NCBI GenBank assembly: GCA_036936605.1
Contig: JAUPFV010000003.1
Location: 101,379,278-101,443,277 of the forward strand
DNA from: Limnanthes douglasii subsp. nivea
Lineage: Eukaryota > Streptophyta > Magnoliopsida > Brassicales > Limnanthaceae
Reading direction: 5' to 3'
DNA: 64,000 nucleotides
In this document: piece after piece, positions 23,478 to 33,318 of the stretch
How the letters are laid out: every line of letters starts with the position of its first letter
Position numbering within the stretch: position 1 is the first letter of the stretch
The notes under the pieces: generated by a model
Told to the model about the DNA's origin: nothing
What the model saw: the letters and a program-made list of their open reading frames with translations, nothing else
The model's database searches: none
Program-made: the position numbers and the translations under genes

Positions 23478-26436
23478 ATGTTCACAGCAAGAACAGCTCT
23501 AATCAAGGGTGGCTGGCTTAATCTCTCTGAATTAGAGAAAGCTCAAAGGGTTGAAAAAGAGAAAAGGCTTGCAGCAGGGCTTCCAGCGTCGCCTGTCGAG
23601 AAACCAGCCCCTTCGATCGAAGAATCTGATAGAGGTTCATCTTCTTCGAAAGGTACGAAACCTAGAAAACTCTTTCAATCAACACTCTCCCCCATAGTTT
23701 CTGGCTCATCAGTCCAAGAGTCAGTCCCTACTGTCGAACCGGGGGTCGCTGTTACAAGTGTCAGGAAGAAAACCACTTTTATTGCTATGGGGTCCGACTC
23801 CGATCATTCTCCAGACAAGCTGATCATGAAAAGACCAAGCAGATTGGTTAAGGGACTCCCCTTAAAAAATACCAGCGAGTCAGGGTCCGGGACAACTGTT
23901 AGGACCCTCCGGGAGAGGCCGGTTGGTCCGGAGGCTAGCAGTCCACTACCTCCTAAGGAAACTTCGACCTCAGAAGCTCAAACTGAGGTGAGAACTCAGA
24001 AACATACAACGAGCCGTCAGTCCGGAGGATCAGCTGTGCCAAGCTTCATCCCTCCCCGGGCTGTTTCTGCAGAAGCTCCCCCAACAGTAATGGAGGAGAG
24101 GATGGAAGACTCCACTGAGGAGGTCAGGTTTGAGTCCGAGTCTTCCGGACAAGCTGAAACTGCTATAGTTGTTGCCAAGAAAGGCAAAGAGGACTTGTAC
24201 CTGAGCCGTCCGGATCTGCCGGAGAGCCTTGAAGGGAGAGTTGGGCCCTGCTTTCACAAGGTAGAATTTAAGTATCTTTTGTCTTTTTTAAAAACCAAAT
24301 ACATGTTTATTCATACTAGAGACTTGGGACGGCTTCGCACTAAGTGGGGGATCCCTGAAAACGTAAAGATCCGAATTCCCATCGATCCGGAGACCCCGAT
24401 GGATTGCAAGAGAAACGAGATAGTCTTCTTTACGGAGCTACTCAATTGGGGACTCAGGTTTCCATTGGATCCAGAGATAGTGCACTATTTCATTTAGTCA
24501 AGCTATGTCCATCACAGCTGAGCCCCAACGGATGGTACACCTTGATGTCATGCATTATGGCATCTAGGTTGTCCGAAATTCCTCTTCCAATGGAAGAGTT
24601 TGCTGCTGTTGCTAGTTTGTGCAAACACCACCAATTCCCTTTCTATCATTTTAATATGGGGAACAATCTGAAAGCCGTCGATGATCTCCTGGAGTCGGAG
24701 AATAAATGGAGGAGTCAGTTCTTGTTTATAAGTGGCTCATGGGAGAATGGTAAGAAGATTAAGGTTGGGGAGAATCCTAGCCTTCTTCGAAGCAGATGGA
24801 GAAGCGATCGTAAGTTCTTTCCTTAAGTTTATGTTCGAATCTTCCCTTCCTTAAGCTTTCACTAACTAGTTATTCTTTTGTTTTGTTAGAACTGCCAAAA
24901 GAGTTCGGAGACTATCTGAAAGCCGGACAGGTCACCTGTGGCAAGATAAATGCATGGGCCGCAGAGAACTGGGAGAACCGGTTTCACAAGGCTTTCACTC
25001 CGGGGAACTTGGCGAGATCTCACCTGTGGAACACCACAGGTCGAAGGGATTTAACATGGGAGGAGTTCTCCACCCCTCCTGATGATGACATAGTGCTGAG
25101 AAGGTCTCATGAACTAGATGGGACCCTTTTCCTTCCTGCCCGGGCCAAAGCCCCAAGTAAAATGAAGGGCCAGAAGAAGAAAGGGAGGAAAACGGCAGTG
25201 GATACGGAGAAAAAGGCTCTAACTGACACAGAGGTGCCAGTCCCAGCTCAAGTTGATGCAAACCTTCTACAGGTGGTAGAAGTGGAAAGTAAGAAACACG
25301 GAGAGACTCCCTCAAAACCTTTAAGGGCCTCCAAACGAACTCGCAAGCAAGTAAGCGATAGTGCTGACAGAGAAGTAAAAAAGAAGAAGACTTCTCAAGA
25401 AGAAGAGTTTGCTGTCCGGGATCCGGAGCCCACTTTCCCAATTGATCCTACATTAGCTGAAGAGATCCCAGAAAATCTTAACGAAGGGATTCCAAGGGAA
25501 CTCCATACTGATGAGATTGAAAGGGGAGAGATCAATATGGACGAAGTGGATGTCACTGGCCTGGGTCCTCTAGGTGATTACTTTCTTGGTCTGTCAAGAG
25601 ATGAGTTTGCTGGGCCATATGTTCCCCCAAGTAGTTCCAACACAGTGAACTTTAATGGCAAGACTTTCTTGGTCTCCAGCGAAAGGGATATCATAGCTCA
25701 TTCCCTCCTTAGTAACGTGCAACCAGTACTCACCTTGGAAAGGCAAGTCCGGAGTCAGGCAGAATCCATCAAAGAACTTAAGTCTGAGAAGGAGTCACTG
25801 TCCGAAGACCTCAGGACTGCCACTACTAAGGTTGACTTGCTCAAGGAGTCGAACGAACAGCTGAAGAAGAGCCAAAATGAAAGCAACACAAAAGTTGCCT
25901 CTTTAGAGAAAACCTTAGAAGATCTCCGGGCTAAGCTGTCCGAGTTGGAGAAGGACTTGAAAACCTCAAAAGATGAGACTGCAGCAAAAGAGAAGCTTGT
26001 CACCAATCTGACTACTGACAAACTTGCTTTAGAGAATGCAGTAACTCAAGCTGTTGACGAGAAAGCTGCTCTGGTGAAGGATCAAGAGGCCATGATCAAG
26101 GCCAAAATCAACGCTTATGCCAGGGAGATGATACGGAGTGAGGAATTATTGATTGAAAAGGTGAAGTCCGACATGGTCCTCCTTTTTCACGAGAAGTTCC
26201 CGAAGAGGAGACTTGGGGACTTATGGCGTTACGTGGATGACGACGATCTCCCATATTGGACCATGGTTGATGAAGGGTACACTGATATATCCTCATCTGG
26301 TGACGAGGAGGAAACCGGAGAGAGTCCGGGTGAAGAAGAGGCTGACCCCAAAGGCAAGAAGGTCATTGAGGAAAAAAGCGATATCAAGATCAAGGGAACA
26401 GATGAGGGTGAGCCATCTTCAAAGGCTCCACCTTAG
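23478..26436 (+). pseudogene. Antisense accessory gene of the Gypsy element (PF04195-like, coiled coil)
   Basis: It runs opposite to gag-pol. The start at 23478 (MFTARTALIKGGWLNLSEL) was chosen because the related gene at 60509 begins with the same motif. Exon 1 is 23478-24809 and exon 2 is 24890-26436, with a GT-AG intron of 80 bp (GTAAGT...TTGTTAG). The frame closes exactly to 960 codons if one base is counted as lost near 24493. Order: Ser/Pro-rich N-terminal 240 residues; a folded part with WGIPENVKIRIPIDPETP, LLNWGLRFPLDPEIV, then after the shift CPSQLSPNGWYTLMSCIMAS; an ISGSWENG block; a basic linker; WNTTGRRDLTWEEF; a long coiled coil (about 590-760); and an acidic tail. The middle resembles the 'putative gypsy-type transposase' family, whose role is unknown. 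Confidence 0.82.
24810..24889 (+). other. Intron in the antisense gene
   Basis: Donor C/GTAAGTTC and acceptor TTTTGTTAG/AA. Splicing joins GAT-C to AA-CTG and keeps frame into LPKEFGDYLKAG. The copy at 59.16-59.23 kb is interrupted at the same point before VLPKEYTRYLDEG. Confidence 0.75.
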
Positions 26437-26874
26437 TTGGTAATTTGCTTTGTTTACTTTTTGTTCGAACCAAAGTCCTTGGAAGGCCAAGGCACCTTTT
26501 TTGTGATGCTGTCCGTTTTAACCGGACAGATTTTCGTATTATGCTCAAACTTGTTTAAAAAGTCCTTGGAAGGCCAAGGCAACTTTAAGTTTATTGAATG
26601 AACGTTTTATCTTGCACAACCTTTCTCTTATTCCATAGTCTGTTTAAATATTTCGTATTGTGAGAGTGTTTAATTTCTCTGGCTAGAATTTAAGTAGCCC
26701 TTAGATCTTTCAGTCCGGGTAGTATGGCAATCAACAGAATTTTGTAAAAACTTAGAAAATTGTTTAAGAAGGCTCCAAGTTTTATTGAAAGCTCTTCGTG
26801 GCGCCGAAGAGAGGAAGCGGTATGCCCCCAAATATTTACATGGATGTTTAAACAAGTAAATATTTACATAAACT
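26437..26874. other. Convergent 3' region between pol and the antisense gene
   Basis: The two genes of the Gypsy element end facing each other here. The region holds the repeated hairpin sequence at 26472-26580 and no reading frame of interest. It probably carries both polyadenylation regions. Confidence 0.6.
26472..26580. repeat. Repeated CCTTGG-AAGG-CCAAGG hairpin
   Basis: AAGTCCTTGGAAGGCCAAGG occurs at about 26473 and again at about 26560. Each copy can fold into a 6-bp CCTTGG/CCAAGG stem with an AAGG loop. Lying between two converging genes, they may mark 3' processing or transcription ends; no function is shown. Confidence 0.6.
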
Positions 26875-29800
26875 TTATTCTAAGTACATTCGAAGGTGTT
26901 CAATATTCCAAGGGTGAGTTAAAACCCTGCCATCCTTGTCTTCCAGCCAGTATGTGCCAGGCTTGATTCTTTCAACCACAGTATACGGACCCTCCCAAGT
27001 TGGGGCCAGCTTTCCGAAGAGCTTTTCCTTGGTATGCAAGAAAACTTTCCTCAACACTTTATCTCCTGGTTGAAAGTCTCTTCTTTTAACCTTAGAAGCA
27101 AACCGGCTTCTCATCAAGCCTTGATAGTGTGCCCTTCTAAGATGAGCTTTTACTCGCCTTTCTTCAATTAAATCAAGTTGATTTCTAACTGCCATTTCAT
27201 TAGCCCGTCCGGAGAAGTTATGAACACGAAAAGAGGGGAGTGTCTTTTCTATGGGAGCTACTGCATCCATCCCATAGACCAAGGCAAAAGGTGATTCTTG
27301 TGTGGCAGCCCCAGGCGTTGTCCGGTAGGCCCACAAGACTTCTTGTAAATAACTAGGCCACTTCCCAGCAGCCCCTTCCAAATTTTTCTTTAAACCGGAC
27401 AGTATTGTTCTGTTAGCCACTTCAACTTGCCCATTGGCTTGTGGGTGGAATGGTGAAGAAAAGCAGTGCTGAATACCCCTTGAGGCACAGAAGCTCTCCA
27501 TTTCTCTGTTGTCAAACTGTGGCCCATTGTCTGTTGTTATTCTCTGGGGAACACCAAATCTGCAACATATGTTGGATATAATGAATTTTATAACAGCCTT
27601 TGATGTTGTTCCTGCCAAGGGGGCTGCTTCTATCCACTTCGAAAAGTAGTCAATGGCTACGATTATGGTTTTACGCCCTCCGGACGCCATAGGGAGAGGC
27701 CCAACTAAGTCCAATCCCCATCGAGCAAAAGGGATAGGCTCAGAAATTGATTCCATAGGAATGGCTGGTACATGAATTTCATTGCTGTACCTCTGGCATG
27801 GGTCACACCTTCTTACCAGTTCCTTGGCATCTTTCATTATTGAAGGCCAATAATATCCGGAGAGAAGCACTCTTCTTGTTAATGCTCTAAATCCACAATG
27901 GGCTGATCCCTCACCATCATGCAATTCGGAGAGAACCATTTGTGACTCATGATCTCCTAAACAGCGTAGGAGAGGTTTGCTATAGGATTTCTTGTACAAG
28001 ACCTCTCTAATCATGATGAAACCACGAGCCTTGTGTTTTAGAGTTCTGGCTTGTGATTTATTCAAAGGCACGATGCCATCGGACAGATATTGTATAAGAG
28101 GAGACCTCCAATCCTGAGGCTTATTTACTTGTATTTCAAAGACTTCTTCTTTTTCCCCTTCATCAAGTTGAATAGAAGGACTTTCAAGCACATGGATCCA
28201 TGGATAGGACTCCGTGTATGCTATTGTTGCCAACGAGTCTGCTAGCTCATTCTCTGCCCGGGGAATATGTTCATAGACGACAGCTTTAAACTTCATTGCT
28301 TCATTTTTCAAGAGAAGTAAATATTTAATCAATTGTTCTTTTCTAGCTTCTGATAGGCCCAAGGCATGGTGAACAAGCAATTGGGAGTCGCTTAGCAGCT
28401 TGACCCTTTTTGCTCCACAGATATAAGCCAATTTCAACCCAGCTATAGCTGCTTCGTATTCGGACTCGTTATTGGACGCTCTGAAAGCAAAACAAATAGC
28501 TTGGAACATGTTGTCCCCATAGGGGAAGTAAGACATATTCCTGCCCCAGATCCTATGGCACTGGATCCTCCATCTGTTCGGACAATCCACACTTTTTTGT
28601 CTTTTGAATCAGCAGATTGTTCTGAGTCCCTATCAGAATGGAATTCGACCAGAAAATCAGCCACAGCTTGAGCTTTTACTGCTGTTCGAGGAGCAAAGTC
28701 TATGTCAAAGTCCCCCAACTCTACTGACCACTTTGTCATTCTGCTTGAAATGTCTGCTTTTTGAAGGACATTCTTTAAAGGGAAAGATGTCCGGACAACG
28801 ATAGGATGAGCCTGAAAATAAGGCCTCATCTTTCTTGCAGCTATCACCAAGGCCAATGCTAGTTTCTCAAGTTTCAAGTAACGGCGTTCAGCATCAATCA
28901 GGCTTTTGCTGATGTAGTATACCGGGTGAGGGTACCCATCAACCTCCCTTACTAGCACAGCACTGATGCTTTTTGAACAAGGTCTTGGGGGAGGACAGAT
29001 GCTTTTTGATTTCATTGAATGCCTCATCACACTGTGGTGTCCACTCAAACCCCTTTGCACCCTTCAAAGTTTGAAAGAAAGGAGCACATCTGTCCGAAGA
29101 CCTTGAGATGAATCTGTTCAAAGCTGCTAACCTCCCCGTTAACCGTTGTACTTCTTTAATGTTTCGTGGAGGCTCCATGTGGAACAAGGCATTGAGTTGG
29201 TCCGGGTCAGGCTGTATTCCATGCTCACTTATAATACACCCCAAGAACTTCCCGGACTGCACTCCGAACACACATTTTTCAGGATTTAACTTTAAATTTA
29301 CTTTGGCCAGATTGGCAAAAGTCTCCTGGAGGTCGGACAAGTGCAGCTGCTCATCCACACTTTTCACCATCATATCGTCAATGTAAACCTCCATATTTCT
29401 TCCAATTTGATCAGCAAATGCCTTATTGACTAACCTTTGATAAGTAGCCCCAGCATTTTTCAAACCAAAAGGCATCACCTTGTAGCAGTGTAAACCTCTA
29501 TCCTTAACAAAAGTGGTATGCTCTTGATCCCTTGGATCCACCTGGATCTGATTGTACCCGGAGAAAGCATCCATGAAGGAGAGTAGCTTGTTCCCAGAAG
29601 TAGAATCTACCAGCTGATCTATCCGGGGAACCGGATACAAGTCTTTTGGGCAAGCTCGATTGAGATCTGTGAAGTCAATGCACATTCGCCATTTACCATT
29701 TTTCTTTTTTACCAAGACTGGATTGGCAGTCCACAAAGGATACTAAGATTCTTTAATGTGCCCCATCTTTGTGAGTCTGTCAACCTCTTGTACAATGACA

Positions 29801-30114
29801 TCAGCCTTTTCTTTTGAGAAAGCTCTCCTCTTTTGCACCACAGGTGCCACATCTCTCCGGACATATAGGTGATGGGAAATCACCTCTGATGGAACTCCAG
29901 TAACATCAGCGTTGCACCAGGCAAAAACGTGCTGATGGTCTTTTAAGAATTTTAACATCTCTTCTTTCAATACTTGTGGCATTTTGGACCCTATTTTGAC
30001 AAATTTCCCTTCTTCCAAGTAGTGTGTCTCAACCTCCTCAACTGGGATCAACACTCCGGGGGTCTCTCTGGGGTCATCAATTTCACCCTCACCCCCAGAA
30101 AGGCCCTCAAACTG
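26875..30114 (-). pseudogene. pol: Pol of the Gypsy element: RT, RNase H, second RNase H, integrase (broken)
   Basis: From the gag-pro stop the frame runs through the pre-RT block to a TAG at 29745-29743. It then continues in frame into RT: WRMCIDFTDLNRACPKD, FMDAFSGYNQI, MEVYIDDMMVKS with YIDD intact. The connection domain with YYISKSL (28960-28550) is in another frame, and so is the following join. From 28590 to 26875 one frame holds the end of the RNase H-like domain (NNESEYEAAIAGL, SDSQLLVHH), integrase (CDPCQRY, ARWGLDLVGP, TTDNGPQFDN, QANGQVEVANR with the D, D and E) and the C-terminal block WEGPYTVVERI. Lesions: the internal TAG (the second family has CAA there), a roughly 44-nt loss near 28980 and a 1-nt loss near 28525, both judged against the related copy at 62-64 kb. 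Confidence 0.9.
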
Positions 30115-30120
30115 CTATTG
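30067..30120 (-). promoter_or_regulatory. Candidate stop-codon readthrough site between protease and RT
   Basis: The element strand reads CAA-TAG-CAG-TTT-GAG, and the frame continues without shift into pol. From 15 nt after the stop there is a 7-bp perfect stem, TCTGGGG (30099-30093) with CCCCAGA (30073-30067), and a 19-nt loop. In the second family at 61885 the same aligned position is GAA-TAA-CAA-TTA. CAR-YYA after a stop is the known leaky context of some plant viral RNAs; here the last base is T rather than A. An intron removing the stop is the main alternative, and a chance mutation is the other. Confidence 0.55.
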
Positions 30121-32454
30121 GTCATTTATACGGACTGCCCCCAGCGTTCGCGGAGCCAAGGCAGTGGCATAGCATTCTCTTGCAACTTTTTGACTGCTCC
30201 GGACAACCCCAACCTGCCCCTGAACAGCATATTTTAAACACTGATGGACTGTCGAAGCCACTGCGTGCATCCTAGAGAGCCAAGATCTCCCTAGAATAGC
30301 ATTGTAACAAGTGGGACAGTCCACCACAATGAAAAGTATTCTGACCGTTTTCTTGAAAGGGCCTCTGCCCAACAATACTTCTTCTTCAAACTCACCGATT
30401 ACATCAGCTGAGCTGCCCGTGAAGCCTACAATTGATCTGTCTGACTTTTGAATCACAGCTGGATTTTTCATTTTCTTGTAAGTATCTAGGAAAAGGATAT
30501 TGGCAGAGCTCCCAGTATCTACCAGGATTCGCCTTATCTCATTGCCCCCTATCGATGCTCCTATGACAACAGCATCTTCATGAGGGCCAGCAATGTCTCT
30601 CAAATCATCCCCATCAAAGACAATGAATGGGAATAAACTTGACGATTGATAAGAGGTCATGCCCTCTTCTAGTTGGGTAGCCAAATTATGAACATGCCTT
30701 TTTCTTGATGAAGTGGTAGGAGCCGTTACAGTGTCCCCTCTGAAAATTGTCAAGGACTCAAAGAATTTAATGAGCCCGGAGACCGACCTGGAACGCTCCT
30801 CTATTGCACCCACTCTGTTCCTTGTTGGATCAGGATCCAAGTATTCAGATTCCACATCAAACCTTTCAACGATTACCATAGCCCCTTCTGGGGCAGCATT
30901 AACCGGACCAGCCCGGTGAGTGTTGTCAGGCCTGTTGCCTCCTCTTCTTTTAATGTATGCACCCAATTTCCCTCTTTCAATCAGGTTCTGAACCTCTTGT
31001 TTCAAGGCTATGCAATCATCAGTAGTATGGCCAACATCATTGTGATATTGACAAAAAGAACTGTTTCGATGTTCTCTGGGAGACTGCAAGGCTGTTGGTC
31101 TCCGGTAGTGTACTTCATCTTTAGTTTTATCAAAAATGGTTGCCACACTTTCTTTGAGTTCTGCAAACCACTCCGGTTGGACCCATGGCCCTCTTTTGTT
31201 TCTAGACTGTTGGCTTTGTGCAGGGGCAGCTGGTTGAGACTGAGCTTTTCCTCTTCCATGCCCCTGTCCGGTTTCTCTAGCTTTGTTGCCGGACTGGTTT
31301 TGATTGGGAGTTGGTGTCACCGGGGTGGATCTCACCTGCCTGTGCACCCTGGTCTTTTTTGTTTCATCAACATTTATTTGCTTGCCGACTTTATTCAGCA
31401 ATCCACCCCAGGTCATGGCTTTCTTCCTTGTTACTGAATCGGCCAGGTTGCCCGGGTTCAAACCTTGTCTCAGGGATGCTATTGCCACTTGTTCAAAGCA
31501 ATCAGCCAGCCCGTTCTTTGTGTTCACAAAACGACTTATGTATTCTTTCAACGATTCATTTGGCTCTTGGGCACAATGGATTATGGTATCTCCATTACCC
31601 TTGAGCTCCTTACTCCCCACAAATTGCCTTCGAAAGGCCACCCAAAAGGTATCAAAGTCTCTGATACAACCCTGAGGAAGGCTGTTGTACCACTTCAGAG
31701 CACTCCCCGTAAAGGACTGGGAGAATGCCCTGTAGAGTAGTTTATCATCATCATCAAAGTTCATCATGAAGTTCTTGAATTGCTCCAGATGATTGTCCGG
31801 ATCAGTACTACCATCATACTTCTCCATCTTTGTGCTGTCAAACCTCTTGGGGAGGTTCCCGGACAGGATTTTAGAAGACAGTGGAGACTGCCTCCAATTC
31901 CTTCCACGACTGAACACGGTATCATCATTAGGAGTTGCAAAGATACCTGGCTCATCATGGAAGGCAAAAGGATCCATCAGCATCCGGTCTACATGCCTCC
32001 GGTGAGATGACCCTTTTCCAATATGCCTTTTCATTCTTCCATAGCGATCTCTTTTTCTAGAATACTTTTTAACTTGCTTCTGTTTTTTCCTGGTTCGCCC
32101 CTCGTCACTGCTGGAGGACAAGGACTTTTCATTTCCCTCACTGTCCGAAGAGCTGTCCGAAGATTCTGAACTTGAGTCAGAACTCTCCACAGGCTTGGAC
32201 CGGTGAGACTTTTTTGAACTGGCATGTGTCTTTTTAGTGCTCACATGAGTCTTTGAAGCCTCATGCTCTCGAGGGTTATCAGAACGATGAGCAACTGATG
32301 CTTTGGATTTCTCCTTCATGCCCATCTTGGCCTTTTCAGCCCTCAGAGCTTCTATTTCAACCCTCAACCTGTCACGCTCCTGGACAGTATATTCATCGTT
32401 CTCTTCCACCACTTCGAGCAAAGCTGGTGGAAGCTCTGGATTATCCGGATTCAT
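30115..32454 (-). CDS. gag-pro: Gag-protease polyprotein of the Gypsy element
   Basis: One open frame of 779 codons. Residues 1-60 are acidic and coiled-coil-like, followed by a Ser/Lys/Arg-rich linker (about 60-160). The Gag core (about 205-370) starts LPKRFDSTKMEKYDGSTDPD and contains the conserved W of FTGSALKWYNSLP. A basic Gln/Pro linker leads to an atypical zinc-finger-like CQYHNDVGHTTDDC near residue 470. The aspartic protease has its active site in ILVDTGSSANILF (about residue 645). The frame ends at TAG (30117-30115), after which the pol sequence continues in the same frame. Gag forms the particle and the protease cleaves the polyprotein. The first ATG lies about 50 bp past the PBS. 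Confidence 0.92.
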   Translation of the reverse strand: MNPDNPELPPALLEVVEENDEYTVQERDRLRVEIEALRAEKAKMGMKEKSKASVAHRSDNPREHEASKTHVSTKKTHASSKKSHRSKPVESSDSSSESSDSSSDSEGNEKSLSSSSDEGRTRKKQKQVKKYSRKRDRYGRMKRHIGKGSSHRRHVDRMLMDPFAFHDEPGIFATPNDDTVFSRGRNWRQSPLSSKILSGNLPKRFDSTKMEKYDGSTDPDNHLEQFKNFMMNFDDDDKLLYRAFSQSFTGSALKWYNSLPQGCIRDFDTFWVAFRRQFVGSKELKGNGDTIIHCAQEPNESLKEYISRFVNTKNGLADCFEQVAIASLRQGLNPGNLADSVTRKKAMTWGGLLNKVGKQINVDETKKTRVHRQVRSTPVTPTPNQNQSGNKARETGQGHGRGKAQSQPAAPAQSQQSRNKRGPWVQPEWFAELKESVATIFDKTKDEVHYRRPTALQSPREHRNSSFCQYHNDVGHTTDDCIALKQEVQNLIERGKLGAYIKRRGGNRPDNTHRAGPVNAAPEGAMVIVERFDVESEYLDPDPTRNRVGAIEERSRSVSGLIKFFESLTIFRGDTVTAPTTSSRKRHVHNLATQLEEGMTSYQSSSLFPFIVFDGDDLRDIAGPHEDAVVIGASIGGNEIRRILVDTGSSANILFLDTYKKMKNPAVIQKSDRSIVGFTGSSADVIGEFEEEVLLGRGPFKKTVRILFIVVDCPTCYNAILGRSWLSRMHAVASTVHQCLKYAVQGQVGVVRSSQKVARECYATALAPRTLGAVRINDQ

Positions 32455-32507
32455 TCGGACAGAATTCCTTTACTTGGTTTTGAATGTTTGATTCAGGCAC
32501 CGTCGCC

Positions 32508-32525
32508 TCCCACTGTGGTCGCCAA
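32508..32525 (-). other. Primer binding site of the Gypsy element
   Basis: Two bases after the 5' LTR the element strand reads TTGGCGACCACAGTGGGA. It begins TGG as expected for pairing with the CCA end of a tRNA. I cannot name the tRNA with confidence. Confidence 0.7.
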
Positions 32526-32527
32526 TT

Positions 32528-33010
32528 TGGTGTGGATAAAAGTAGCCTGAGGGTAGGCTGGTAATTTCAAGTGGAGTTTTAGGGCGGTGTAAGGGTGTTT
32601 CACGGTGGTGTGGTGGTGTTTAAGGGTGGTTTAAAGTGTTTCAAGGGTGGAGAGAGAATTAAGCAGCCTGGCAGCAGTTAATTTTTCTTACCCCTAGTTA
32701 ATGCTGGTGGTTGGGCATTTATAGTGTGAAATTTGGGCCCTTATGGGCTTTCGGGTCAAGTTTAATGGACCCGGGTCATGTTTAAAGACCCATGAGTTTT
32801 AAGCAGATGTACATGTAGCTTAGTCAGATAGTGATTAGGTTTTTTAGTACTTTAGTCATAGTTCGAACTGCCTTATGTTTGCAGTGTTCAAGATCATCTG
32901 TCCGGTTCAATCAGTACTGTTCGAATTGAAGTCATGGAGCCTGTCCGAATTTACGGGGTGATTTACCTTGGACTACCCTTCCGGGGAGCTCTTCGAATTC
33001 GGACTCATCA
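32528..33010 (-). mobile_element. 5' LTR of the Gypsy element
   Basis: 483 bp, equal in length to the other LTR and 99.6% identical by eye (2 differences). It carries the promoter for the gag-pol transcript: ACTATAAATGCCC lies near 32718-32730 on the minus strand. Confidence 0.95.
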
Positions 33011-33015
33011 ATTAT
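33011..33015. repeat. Target-site duplication ATTAT (right)
   Basis: A perfect copy of the five bases at 22560-22564. Confidence 0.9.
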
Positions 33016-33309
33016 AATTAAATTTATTAAATTCAAACTATAGTCGATAATTTTATGTTTTCTTTTGTTGAATAACATTTTTTAATTCATATTATCTTTT
33101 GGTTTAATTCGTTGCAAAATTAATCAAAACTCAAACCTTTGGATCAACAAATTCAATTAAAAATATATGTAAAAAAGTACTTAATTTATGGAAGATTAAC
33201 AAATTCACCTGATTAATTTAAATAAACTAACGTTATTAATTTAAAAAAATTACATGATTTATGAAAAATAAATATACATTCTGGTTTACAACGTTCCAAT
33301 AAACCATGG

Positions 33310-33318
33310 ATGAACCTA
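33310..33318. repeat. 9-bp target duplication (left) of the Pack-MULE-like element
   Basis: ATGAACCTA here matches ATAAACCTA at 34830-34838 with one difference. Nine-base duplications are the mark of Mutator-like elements. Confidence 0.75.

Larger units (their letters stand above)
22565..33010 (-). mobile_element. Young Tat-lineage Ty3-Gypsy retrotransposon
   Basis: A 10,446-bp element in minus orientation: 5' LTR (33010-32528), PBS, gag-protease, stop codon, RT, RNase H, a second RNase H-like domain, integrase, a convergent gene on the opposite strand, PPT, 3' LTR (23047-22565). The RT-RNaseH-integrase order defines Gypsy. The extra RNase H domain (VWIVRTDGGSS ... NNESEYEAAIAGL) and the opposite-strand gene next to the 3' LTR point to the Tat lineage, where both traits are known. 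The LTRs have equal length and differ at two positions, so insertion is recent. Coding lesions in pol mean it is probably not autonomous now. Confidence 0.95.

Noticed and set aside
24995..25441. A 148-codon minus-strand frame inside the antisense gene
   Set aside because: Shadow of the plus-strand exon 2, which is conserved in a second copy; this frame is not.
30916..31437. A 173-codon plus-strand frame opposite gag
   Set aside because: It overlaps the well-supported gag-protease frame on the other strand, and no second copy or promoter supports it, unlike the real antisense gene at 23478-26436.
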